The notes below the pieces were generated by a model. The model was not told the origin of the DNA. It did not search any database and saw nothing but the letters and a program-made list of their open reading frames with translations. A stretch of 51,731 bases of DNA from Flavobacteriaceae bacterium UBA3159 (GTDB lineage: Bacteria > Bacteroidota > Bacteroidia > Flavobacteriales > Flavobacteriaceae): assembly GCA_002364535.1 (NCBI GenBank), contig DEYL01000057.1, forward strand, positions 6,788-58,518, given 5' to 3'. A program made the position numbers and the translations under genes. Below are positions 36,403-44,317 of the stretch, piece after piece. How positions within the stretch are numbered: position 1 is the stretch's first letter; every line of letters starts with the position of its first letter.

Positions 36403-37752
36403 ATGAATCAACTTTCCCGAAGATCATTCTTAAAATCAACTACAGCAGCTTCAACAGGCTTGCTTTTTATTCCTGAATTTTTAAAAAACGCCCCCAATAA
36501 TCGTCTCAACATTGCTGTAATTGGTGTTGGAGGAAGAGGAAAGGCCAATTGGAGTAAAGTCCCCAAAGAAAATATTGTAGCCCTCTGTGATGTAGATGAT
36601 AACAGGGCTGCATCAGGATATAAATTGTTCCCAAAAGCCAGAAAGTTTAAAGACTTTAGGGTGATGTATGATCAAATGGCCAAAGAAATAGATGCCGTTA
36701 TCATTACCACACCCGACCATACTCATTTTGCGGCAACCATGATCGCCATGGAATTGGGCATGCATGTCTATGTAGAAAAACCTTTGGCGCATAATGTATG
36801 GCAACTGAGAACTTTGAAAAAAGCGGCGAAATACTACAAGGTGGTATCACAAATGGGAAATCAAGGACATACGACCAATGGTATCCGTTTGATAAAAGAG
36901 TGGTACGATCAAGGCATATTGGGTGAGGTTAGAGAAGTTCATGCCTGGCATGGTGCCTTTAATTATGGGCCCGGTAAATACTGGACAAAACCGGAAAGTT
37001 TTCCACCGCCCGTCCATCCCATACCCGACTATTTGGATTGGGATCTTTGGTTAGGCCCAGCCAAATACAGGACTTTTAATTCGGCCTATGCCCCAAAATC
37101 ATGGAGGGGTTTTTATGATTTTGGAAATGGACAGTTGGGAGACTGGTCTTGCCATACCCTCGATGGCCCTTTTTGGGCACTGGATTTGGGCATGCCTCAT
37201 ACCGTCGAAGCCACAGTTCCCAATCCGAGAACAAAACACAATTTTATTGCTGATCAATCGGTAACCCATTATCAGTTTGGTGCAAGAGGTAATAAACCTC
37301 CCGTAACCCTAAAATGGTATGAAGGAGGAGAGAAGCCGAAGATCAGACCCGAATGGGGGATCCAGGAGTTTGACCGCTCGGGGATGATCATGATCGGTGA
37401 TAAAAAAACATTGCTCACCGGTGGAAGGCCCAACAATCCCAGACTATTAGTCTCCCCCGAAGAGTGGGAAGCCTTCCAAAAAAACCCACCGAAAAAAACA
37501 ATACCAAGGGTATATGAAGAAGGTCCCGTTCAAGAGTGGGTCGATGCCATCAAAAACAATAGTCTTCCCGGATCTCATTTTGGTTATGCTACCGAATTGA
37601 CTGAAATGGCCTTGGTAGGTGTTTTGGCACAACGTTTTGCTGCTAAAATCGAATACGATGCCGATAACATGAAAATTACCAATCGTCCAGACATTGATGC
37701 ATACATCAAGGAACCTACAAGAAAAGGATGGTCGTATGGTGAAAATCTCTAA
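36403..37752 (+). CDS. Exported Gfo/Idh/MocA-family oxidoreductase
   Basis: A 449-residue NAD(P)-dependent oxidoreductase with a TAT-type signal (LSRRSFLKSTTAASTGLLF). The Rossmann motif is NIAVIGVGGRGKAN, and the family-wide EKP motif appears in HVYVEKPLAHN, followed by the usual GNQGHTTNGIR block. The C-terminal part (FGNGQLGDWSCHTLDGPFWALDLG) is characteristic of the secreted Bacteroidetes/Planctomycetes branch. The substrate is unknown; relatives occur next to glycan genes. It opens the long fucose operon, with an 18-base gap to the SOUL gene. I do not see the extended sequence typical of GH109, so I do not call it a glycosidase. Confidence 0.82.
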   Translation: MNQLSRRSFLKSTTAASTGLLFIPEFLKNAPNNRLNIAVIGVGGRGKANWSKVPKENIVALCDVDDNRAASGYKLFPKARKFKDFRVMYDQMAKEIDAVIITTPDHTHFAATMIAMELGMHVYVEKPLAHNVWQLRTLKKAAKYYKVVSQMGNQGHTTNGIRLIKEWYDQGILGEVREVHAWHGAFNYGPGKYWTKPESFPPPVHPIPDYLDWDLWLGPAKYRTFNSAYAPKSWRGFYDFGNGQLGDWSCHTLDGPFWALDLGMPHTVEATVPNPRTKHNFIADQSVTHYQFGARGNKPPVTLKWYEGGEKPKIRPEWGIQEFDRSGMIMIGDKKTLLTGGRPNNPRLLVSPEEWEAFQKNPPKKTIPRVYEEGPVQEWVDAIKNNSLPGSHFGYATELTEMALVGVLAQRFAAKIEYDADNMKITNRPDIDAYIKEPTRKGWSYGENL

Positions 37753-37770
37753 AAAAGAATCGACTGAATA

Positions 37771-38328
37771 ATGAAAAGGTTTTTGTTTTTTTTAATGCTA
37801 TCTCCTATAGTTATGGCACAAACTGAAATGCAATCTTACAGTGTAATCCACAAGATTGCAGAGGCGGAAATACGCTTTTATCCCCCTGTGATGATGGCCA
37901 AACACACTGCCAGCAATCAAGGGTCCGGTTTTGGAAAGCTTTTTGGATACATTTCAGGAAACAACGCCAACAATACCAAAATTGCCATGACCACTCCCGT
38001 TCACATGGAGAAAAAAACAGGAGAAAGTTCAATGGCCTTTGTATTGCCCAAAAAATTTACTGATGACAACACCCCCCAACCCAATGATGCATCACTAAGC
38101 GTTTTTGAAGATCAAGGAGGCTATTTTGCCGCCATCAAATATTCGGGATACACCAGCACATCAAAAGAAAAAGAGCATACCGAAATACTTGAGCAACTGC
38201 TCCAAAAAGAAAAAATAATTCCTTCGGGTTTACCAAAAATTCTGGTTTACAACAGTCCTTATAAAATCATAAACCGAAGAAATGAAATTTTAATCCCCAT
38301 TACCTTTAAAACTGAAATAAATGACTGA
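37771..38328 (+). CDS. SOUL-domain heme-binding-type protein
   Basis: A 185-residue secreted protein (signal residues 1-16, IVMAQ) with a SOUL domain: IRFYPPVMMAKHTA at the start of the fold, GKLFGYISGNNANNTKIAMTTPVHME (the most conserved SOUL block) and YFAAIKYSGYTS. Animal SOUL/HBP proteins bind heme; bacterial members are mostly uncharacterised. Its stop overlaps the ATG of the L-fuconate dehydratase remnant (38321), showing that the original operon order was SOUL followed directly by fucD. The link to fucose use is unexplained. Confidence 0.85.
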   Translation: MKRFLFFLMLSPIVMAQTEMQSYSVIHKIAEAEIRFYPPVMMAKHTASNQGSGFGKLFGYISGNNANNTKIAMTTPVHMEKKTGESSMAFVLPKKFTDDNTPQPNDASLSVFEDQGGYFAAIKYSGYTSTSKEKEHTEILEQLLQKEKIIPSGLPKILVYNSPYKIINRRNEILIPITFKTEIND

Positions 38329-38457
38329 TCTTATAATCACTGGAATTGAGACCAAAGACATTCGTTTTTCCACCAGTGAAAATTTAGATGGATCCAACGC
38401 CATGAATACTGGACAGAGGGGTTGATATCAGCCAAGATAAATATTCAAAAAAAATGA
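38321..38457 (+). pseudogene. L-fuconate dehydratase remnant with internal deletion
   Basis: From the ATG at 38321 the peptide runs MTDLIITGIETKDIRF then STSENLDGSNAMN before hitting TGA at 38423. This matches the start of enolase-superfamily L-fuconate dehydratases, which begin with a short strand, then D-[VI]-RFPTS-x-x-LDGSDAMNPDPDYS. It stops matching at about codon 28. Two bases out of frame, 38407-38457 reads YWTEGLISAKINIQKK and stop, which resembles the family's extreme C-terminus (a W-x-E-[DG]-L block). The simplest reading is an internal deletion of about 1.2 kb in an ordinary fucD. The N-terminal match is strong; the C-terminal one is tentative. Confidence 0.72.
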
Positions 38458-38491
38458 TTAAATGTCCCCCAATTAACACAGATTTAAAAGT

Positions 38492-39661
38492 ATGAAAAAC
38501 ACTGGACTTATTTTTATGATTCTTTTATTGATGGGTTTTTCATTGCCTCCGGACAATGAAATTTCCAAAGCCCTTGAAAAAATACCATTCTTTGAAAAAC
38601 AAATGCTTTTTGAAGGAGAACGATTTCCCAATGTCGTTGTTGCTAAAGACGGATCAATCATTGCTACTTGGGGAAAGGAAAACTGTGTGAGCCGGAGAAG
38701 TATTGATGGTGGGGATTTATGGGAAAATGAAGTAACCATTGGCCTGGGTATCAATGGCGGTGGTCTTACGCTAGACGAAAACAGTGGTGATCTCATCACA
38801 TTTGTTGAAAAAGAACACCCTCCCTCTACCATAAAATGTTACAAAAGCAGGGACACAGGAAAAACATGGGATCGGTTTGAGATTGATATATTACCTGATA
38901 GAAACGGAATAATCCCCTCAATGCATATGAATGAACATGGAATTTCATTGAAAAGTGGAAAATTTAGGGGAAGGTTGATCAGACCCACGAGATTTTACAA
39001 TGCTAATAATAGTTCTGAAAGGAAATTTATGTATTCATCAGCAAAAGAAAAAATGTGGAAAGGACAATACACAAATGCAATTTATAGTGATGATGGAGGA
39101 AAAACTTGGCATACAAGTAATCCTTTCCCAGCTAAAGGCACGGGAGAGGCAGCGCTTGTTGAACTGAGTGATGGAACAATTTATTACAACTCGAGAAGAC
39201 ATTTTTCAACAGATGGATTAAATCCAAGAATGCGTCACATTGCCAGTAGTAAAGACGGAGGACATAGCTGGGAAGATCTTTATGTCAGTGAAGAATTACC
39301 CGACGGTGAGCAAAATAGAGACTATGGTTTAATGGCCGGTATGGATCGACTGCCCTTCGAAGGTCGTGATATTTTGATCTTTAGTAATATTGAATCCAAC
39401 AATGGTCGTAAAAATGGGACTGTATGGTTGAGTTTTGATGGTGGGAAATCTTGGCCTGTCAAGAAACTAGTTGAGGAGGACGGTTTTAAGTATTCCTCTT
39501 TGGCCGTAGGAAGAAAAAATACTCCCAGTGAGGGATACATATATTTATTATATGAAACAGGAACTAAAGACAATATCAATGCCTATGGAGGTGGTAAAAT
39601 AGTAAGATTTAATTTGTCGTGGTTAATGGAGGGCAAAGACATTAATCAATATTTAAAATAA
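38492..39661 (+). CDS. Secreted sialidase-like BNR/Asp-box protein
   Basis: A 389-residue protein with a signal peptide (residues about 1-18) and a six-bladed propeller marked by at least four Asp boxes: SRDTGKTW (119-126), SDDGGKTW (about 198), SKDGGHSW (about 253) and SFDGGKSW (about 315), plus a degenerate one near 70 (SIDGGDLW). RFPNVVVAKDGSIIATW sits where sialidases have their RIP motif. GH33 and several other families share this fold, so it may be an exo-sialidase, a Kdn-ase or another glycosidase. It lies between the fucD remnant and the next gene, from which 4 bases separate it, and looks more AT-rich than its neighbours. Confidence 0.75.
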   Translation: MKNTGLIFMILLLMGFSLPPDNEISKALEKIPFFEKQMLFEGERFPNVVVAKDGSIIATWGKENCVSRRSIDGGDLWENEVTIGLGINGGGLTLDENSGDLITFVEKEHPPSTIKCYKSRDTGKTWDRFEIDILPDRNGIIPSMHMNEHGISLKSGKFRGRLIRPTRFYNANNSSERKFMYSSAKEKMWKGQYTNAIYSDDGGKTWHTSNPFPAKGTGEAALVELSDGTIYYNSRRHFSTDGLNPRMRHIASSKDGGHSWEDLYVSEELPDGEQNRDYGLMAGMDRLPFEGRDILIFSNIESNNGRKNGTVWLSFDGGKSWPVKKLVEEDGFKYSSLAVGRKNTPSEGYIYLLYETGTKDNINAYGGGKIVRFNLSWLMEGKDINQYLK

Positions 39662-39665
39662 TCCC

Positions 39666-40412
39666 ATGAAGTTTGATTTGAGTGAAAAAAAGGCAGTTGT
39701 TACAGGAGGAAGCAGTGGTATAGGAAAAGCCATAGCAGAAACCTTAGATGAAAAGGGAGCAGAGGTATTCATCGTCGACTTAAATGAAAATCCATCTTAT
39801 AAAAAAACAGAGATCCATACCATTTTAGCAGACATCACCCAAGGGGACGAACTTAACAAATCATTGGCCTACTTACCCAAGAACATCGATATTTTGGTCA
39901 ATAACGCCGGAATTGGTTTTGTAGGAAACATCGAACAGACTAAAGAGGAGGATTTTGATCGATTGTATCAAGTCAATGTCAAGGGAGTATTCAATTGTGT
40001 AAAAGCCATTTTACCTAGGATGAAAAACAAAGGTGGTGTCATCGTAAATATGGCTTCCATCGTTTCTCATATTGCTGTTAAGGAGCGATTGGCCTATACC
40101 ACAACTAAAGGAGCGGTTTCGGCCATGACCAATGCCATCGCCAAAGATTACCTCTCGGATGGCATACGTTGCAACAGCGTCTCTCCTGCAAGAGTCCATA
40201 CTCCATTTGTAGATGATTATTTAGAAAGAAATTACCCTGGTAAGGAAAAAGAAATGTTTGACAATCTTTCTCAGACCCAGCCTATTGGAAGAATGGCAAA
40301 ACCACAAGAGATCGCTGATTTGGTCTTATACCTCTGCAGTGATGAAGCCTCTTTTATTACAGGAACAGACTTCCCCATCGATGGGGGGTTTATAAAACTC
40401 AATGGAAATTAA
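39666..40412 (+). CDS. SDR, probable 2-keto-3-deoxy-L-fuconate dehydrogenase
   Basis: A 248-residue classical short-chain dehydrogenase. TGGSSGIG (13-20) binds NAD(P), NNAG follows, and the catalytic Tyr144/Lys148 lie in YTTTK. The tail NSVSPARVHTPFVDDYLERN with FPIDGGFIKLNG is like KDF dehydrogenases of the oxidative L-fucose route, which make 2,4-diketo-3-deoxy-L-fuconate. It is followed after 8 bases by the hydrolase for that product. The assignment uses both sequence and operon; other hydroxyacid dehydrogenases remain possible. Confidence 0.82.
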   Translation: MKFDLSEKKAVVTGGSSGIGKAIAETLDEKGAEVFIVDLNENPSYKKTEIHTILADITQGDELNKSLAYLPKNIDILVNNAGIGFVGNIEQTKEEDFDRLYQVNVKGVFNCVKAILPRMKNKGGVIVNMASIVSHIAVKERLAYTTTKGAVSAMTNAIAKDYLSDGIRCNSVSPARVHTPFVDDYLERNYPGKEKEMFDNLSQTQPIGRMAKPQEIADLVLYLCSDEASFITGTDFPIDGGFIKLNGN

Positions 40413-40420
40413 AATTTAAT

Positions 40421-41269
40421 ATGAAGCTCATTAGATTTGGAAAAGTAGAAAGCGAAAAACCGGGTGTTCAACTCGACAATGGTCAAAAAATAGATGTTTC
40501 TGCCTTCGGTTCGGATTATGACGAAAAGTTTTTTGGCTCAGAAGGGCTAAAAAGACTCAAAGGTTGGCTGTCCGTTCATCAAGATAAATGTCCACCTATA
40601 GGCGATGATATCCGATTGGGATCTCCCATTTGCAGACCTTCAAAAATTGTTTGTGTGGGATTAAATTATGCCAAACACGCCCAAGAGAGCGGTATGGAAG
40701 TTCCCAGTGAACCAGTACTTTTTTTTAAGGCAAGCTCAGCTATAGTGGGACCTTTTGATGAAGTGATCCTTCCCAAAAACAGCAAAAAATCAGATTGGGA
40801 AGTGGAGCTGGCGATCGTCATCGGAGCCAAAGCCAGTTATGTCAGTGAAGAAAATGCCATGGATCATGTGGCTGGATATGTTTTACACAACGACATTAGC
40901 GAGAGAGAATACCAATTAGAAAGACTTGGGCAATGGGTTAAGGGTAAGAGTTGTGACACCTTTGCTCCTTTGGGACCATTTTTGGCGACTAAAGACGAGA
41001 TCGAAGACCCTCACAACCTCCATTTATGGTTGAAATTGAATGGTAAAATCATGCAGGACAGTAATACCTCTGATTTGATCTTCGGGATTCCCAAACTGGT
41101 CAGTTATATTAGTGAATTTATGACTCTACTCCCTGGTGATGTCATCTCAACCGGAACACCTTTTGGTGTTGGATTGGGTCTGGATCCACAAATGTTTCTC
41201 AAAGGGGGAGACGAGATGGAATTGGGTATAAAAGGCCTGGGCGTTGCCCGTCAAAAAGTAAGAACCTAA
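40421..41269 (+). CDS. FAH-family 2,4-diketo-3-deoxy-L-fuconate hydrolase
   Basis: A 282-residue fumarylacetoacetate-hydrolase-fold enzyme. Metal ligands are visible as DWEVELAIVIG (Glu127, Glu129) and HNDISERE (Asp158); GLNYAKHAQESG and the end block STGTPFGVGLGL are family standards. In this operon it should cleave the C-C bond of 2,4-diketo-3-deoxy-L-fuconate to pyruvate and L-lactate. Such proteins are often mislabelled ureidoglycolate lyase. The gap to the fucosidase is 19 bases. Confidence 0.87.
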   Translation: MKLIRFGKVESEKPGVQLDNGQKIDVSAFGSDYDEKFFGSEGLKRLKGWLSVHQDKCPPIGDDIRLGSPICRPSKIVCVGLNYAKHAQESGMEVPSEPVLFFKASSAIVGPFDEVILPKNSKKSDWEVELAIVIGAKASYVSEENAMDHVAGYVLHNDISEREYQLERLGQWVKGKSCDTFAPLGPFLATKDEIEDPHNLHLWLKLNGKIMQDSNTSDLIFGIPKLVSYISEFMTLLPGDVISTGTPFGVGLGLDPQMFLKGGDEMELGIKGLGVARQKVRT

Positions 41270-41288
41270 ACAGTAAATAAAAGCTAAA

Positions 41289-42689
41289 ATGATGCTACTC
41301 AAAAAACCAGTCATCGTTATGTTAGTCTGCCTCATTACCTACAATTGGTCATGTCAGAACACACCAAAAGTTAAAAATGAAACTACTATAGACTACCTAA
41401 AGGAATCCAAAGAAGATTTTGACCAACGAATGAATTGGTGGCGTGAGGCCCGTTTTGGAATGTTCATCCACTGGGGGGTATATGCTGTGCCTGCAGGTAT
41501 TCACAATGGTTTCAAAACAAAAGGAATAGGAGAATGGATTCAGCGCCATGCCCAAATCCCTATCGCGGATTACGAAAAATATGCCAAACAGTTCAACCCC
41601 ATAAAATACGACGCTGAGGAATGGGCAAAACTCATGAAAAAAGCAGGTATGAAATACGTGGTCATCACTTCAAAGCACCATGATGGGTTTGCACTATGGG
41701 ATTCCGAGGTGTCGGAATATGACATTGTTGATTTTGCTCCCTATGGGAAAGATATTCTAAAGTCTTTGGCATCAGCCTGTAAAGCCCAAGGCATCAAATT
41801 TGGTTTGTACCACTCCATTATGGATTGGCATCACCCCCAAGCTCAAGCCAATAGCGAACCGGAATACGATTACCGAAACCACCCCAATTTAGAATTCCCC
41901 CAATTTGTTGAAAACTATCTCAAACCACAACTCAAAGAATTGGTCGACAATTACGATCCGGATATTTTGTGGTTTGATGGTGAATGGATCAATGATTATA
42001 CCCACGAAATGGGATTGGATTTGTACCAATACATGAGAACCCTTAAACCCAGTCTGATCATCAACAATCGTGTAGATAAAGGAAGAAAAGGGATGGCAGG
42101 TATGAATCGCGAAGATCAAAAATACGCAGGAGATTTTGGAACACCTGAACAAGAAATTCTTGAAGGAACCGCTTCCATGGATTGGGAATCTTGTATGACC
42201 ATGAACGACACTTGGGGTTATAAGTCCCTTGACAACAATTGGAAGTCAGAGGAAATGTTGATCCATAATCTAGTGGACATAACAGCCAAGGGAGGTAATT
42301 ACCTTTTGAATGTTGGGCCAACCGCAGAGGGATTGATCCCCTCATCCAGTATAGAACGCCTGGAAAAAATGGGCGAATGGCTTGAAGTCAATGGTGAAGC
42401 CATCTATGCCACCCAAAAACTAGAAAAAGTTTTCAAACAAGGAGAAGGTATTCGTTTTACAAAAAAGAAAAACAAGTCGGATTACTATGTCATAGCATTG
42501 GAACAACCTCAAAAAAAACTGGTCATCCACCACATTCAACCCGAGGAAAACAGCAACATTCAGTTGTTGGGTTATAAAGAAGAGTTGATATGGACTTTTA
42601 ACGAAAACAAAGGCTTGATCATTCAAATACCTAAGGACATATCGGGTGAAATAGCTTGGACTTTTAAAATCAAGGGAAAAGAAATATAA
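41289..42689 (+). CDS. GH29 alpha-L-fucosidase lipoprotein
   Basis: A 466-residue exo-enzyme that releases terminal L-fucose from glycans. The lipoprotein signal ends in NWSC (Cys22); the start may also be Met2. The GH29 barrel begins with RFGMFIHWGVYAVPAG and includes YVVITSKHHDGFALWDS, FGLYHSIMDWHHP and the nucleophile Asp230 in ILWFDGEW. LLNVGPTAEGLIP and the C-terminal beta-domain complete it. The WESCMTMNDTWGY block resembles GH29 subfamily A enzymes, which tolerate many linkages. It is embedded in the fucose catabolic operon, so the released sugar is used directly. Confidence 0.95.
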   Translation: MMLLKKPVIVMLVCLITYNWSCQNTPKVKNETTIDYLKESKEDFDQRMNWWREARFGMFIHWGVYAVPAGIHNGFKTKGIGEWIQRHAQIPIADYEKYAKQFNPIKYDAEEWAKLMKKAGMKYVVITSKHHDGFALWDSEVSEYDIVDFAPYGKDILKSLASACKAQGIKFGLYHSIMDWHHPQAQANSEPEYDYRNHPNLEFPQFVENYLKPQLKELVDNYDPDILWFDGEWINDYTHEMGLDLYQYMRTLKPSLIINNRVDKGRKGMAGMNREDQKYAGDFGTPEQEILEGTASMDWESCMTMNDTWGYKSLDNNWKSEEMLIHNLVDITAKGGNYLLNVGPTAEGLIPSSSIERLEKMGEWLEVNGEAIYATQKLEKVFKQGEGIRFTKKKNKSDYYVIALEQPQKKLVIHHIQPEENSNIQLLGYKEELIWTFNENKGLIIQIPKDISGEIAWTFKIKGKEI

Positions 42690-42697
42690 TCAGTCCC

Positions 42698-43522
42698 ATG
42701 AGAATAGATTCCCATCAACATTTTTGGCAATTCGACCCCGTTCGGGACGCATGGATTGATTCCAGCATGCAAAAAATTGCAACAGATTTTCTGCCAAAAG
42801 ATCTAAAACCACTACTCGAACAAAATCAAATGGATGGCTGTGTGGCTGTTCAGGCAGACCAATCAGAAGTTGAGACCCAATTTTTATTGGATCTGGCAGA
42901 GCAAAATTCTTTTGTAAAGGGCGTGGTAGGTTGGGTAGATTTGCGAGACGATAAGCTTTCAGATCGGCTGGAATTTTTTTCAAAAAATCCGCTGTTCAAG
43001 GGGGTAAGACATGTCGTACAAGCTGAAAAAGAAGGTTTTATGTTGCAAGATTCATTTTTAAGGGGAATTCGCCAGTTAAAGGATTTTAACCTGACCTACG
43101 ATATCCTAATTTATCCGCATCAGCTGGAGGAAGCGATTGTAATGGTTGAAAAGAATCCGGACCAGCCTTTTGTATTGGATCATCTCGCGAAGCCTTACAT
43201 CAAAGATCAAAAAATTGAGGAATGGGCATCCCACATCAAAAAGTTGGCAAAGCATAAAAACGTTTATTGTAAATTGTCAGGAATGATAACAGAGGCGGAT
43301 TGGAACCATTGGCAAGCCAAAGATTTTGACAACTACCTTTCGGAAGCTTTGGAGGCTTTCGGTCCTGATCGATTGATGTATGGGTCAGATTGGCCTGTTT
43401 GTTTATTGGCGGGTAGCTATCAGCATGTTGTCAAAATTATTGAGCTATTCTTAAAGGAACTCAAGCCTATTGATCAAAATAAAATAATGGGAGAAAACGC
43501 CCGCAATTTTTATAAGCTTTAA
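42698..43522 (+). CDS. Amidohydrolase, probable L-fuconolactonase
   Basis: A 274-residue amidohydrolase_2 (cog3618 type) TIM barrel. The metal motif is DSHQHFW (His6, His8) at the very N-terminus, and the C-terminal Asp231 lies in YGSDWPVC. VQADQSEVETQFLL and FKGVRHVVQAE are like fuconolactonases, which open L-fucono-1,5-lactone to L-fuconate. It sits between the fucosidase (8-base gap) and the fucose dehydrogenase-like SDR (3-base gap), matching the pathway order closely. Confidence 0.88.
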   Translation: MRIDSHQHFWQFDPVRDAWIDSSMQKIATDFLPKDLKPLLEQNQMDGCVAVQADQSEVETQFLLDLAEQNSFVKGVVGWVDLRDDKLSDRLEFFSKNPLFKGVRHVVQAEKEGFMLQDSFLRGIRQLKDFNLTYDILIYPHQLEEAIVMVEKNPDQPFVLDHLAKPYIKDQKIEEWASHIKKLAKHKNVYCKLSGMITEADWNHWQAKDFDNYLSEALEAFGPDRLMYGSDWPVCLLAGSYQHVVKIIELFLKELKPIDQNKIMGENARNFYKL

Positions 43523-43525
43523 AAA

Positions 43526-44317
43526 ATGAATCTATTACTCCAAGACAAGGTTTTCATAGTAACAGGAGGGTCAAAAGGAATTGGCCATGCCATTACTCAT
43601 GTGTTGGCAGATGAAGGAGCCATTCCCTTTATTGTAAGCAGGGATAGAAAGAGTATACTTGAAACCGTTGAAGAAATTGAAAAAAAAGAGGGCAAGTGTT
43701 CTTATGCATTTGCAGAATTAACCGATCCCAAACAAGGACAGGATGCCGTTGAAAAGGCCATTTCCGAATTTGGAACGATACATGGCTTGGTCAATAATGC
43801 CGGAGTCAATGATGTTGTAGGACTTGAAAATGGGGATGCTGAGCAATTTATAAATTCTCTCAAAAAAAACCTTATCCATTACTACATCATGGCTCAGGCC
43901 TGCTTGCCTTGTCTTAAAGAAAATAAGGGAGCTATAGTCAATATTGGTTCAAAGGTCTCTGTCACCGGTCAAGGCGGAACCTCGGCCTATGCTGCCGCCT
44001 GTGGAGGAAGAAATGCCCTTACGCGTGAGTGGGCGGTAGAATTACTTCCACATTCGATAAGAGTCAATGCCGTTATGGTCGCTGAAAGTTATACTCCACT
44101 CTATGAAAAATGGATCAATACCTTCCCCAATCCTCAAGAAAAACTAAATCAAATCGAAAGTAAAATCCCTCTAGAAAAAAGAATGACCACACCAGAAGAA
44201 ATTGCCAATACGGTAGCTTTCTTACTGTCTGAAAAATCCAGCCATACTTCAGGCCAATTGGTGTATGTCGATGGTGGTTATGTTCATTTGGATAGATCAC
44301 TAAACACATCATTATGA
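43526..44317 (+). CDS. SDR, probable L-fucose dehydrogenase with altered catalytic Lys
   Basis: A 263-residue short-chain dehydrogenase. TGGSKGIG binds the cofactor; NNAG and the catalytic Ser (NIGSK) are present. The active-site Tyr is Tyr155 in SAYAAACGGRNALTREWAVE, but the Lys four residues on, normally invariant (YxxxK), is Cys159 here. The rest of that helix is intact. By position it should oxidise L-fucose to the lactone as the first pathway step. It overlaps fucP by 4 bases. Either this branch uses another residue, or activity is changed. Confidence 0.8.
   Translation: MNLLLQDKVFIVTGGSKGIGHAITHVLADEGAIPFIVSRDRKSILETVEEIEKKEGKCSYAFAELTDPKQGQDAVEKAISEFGTIHGLVNNAGVNDVVGLENGDAEQFINSLKKNLIHYYIMAQACLPCLKENKGAIVNIGSKVSVTGQGGTSAYAAACGGRNALTREWAVELLPHSIRVNAVMVAESYTPLYEKWINTFPNPQEKLNQIESKIPLEKRMTTPEEIANTVAFLLSEKSSHTSGQLVYVDGGYVHLDRSLNTSL

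Noticed and set aside
36403..37752. Calling the Gfo/Idh/MocA protein a GH109 alpha-N-acetylgalactosaminidase
   Set aside because: It has the general Rossmann and EKP motifs, but the rest follows the common exported oxidoreductase branch rather than the GH109 pattern I know.
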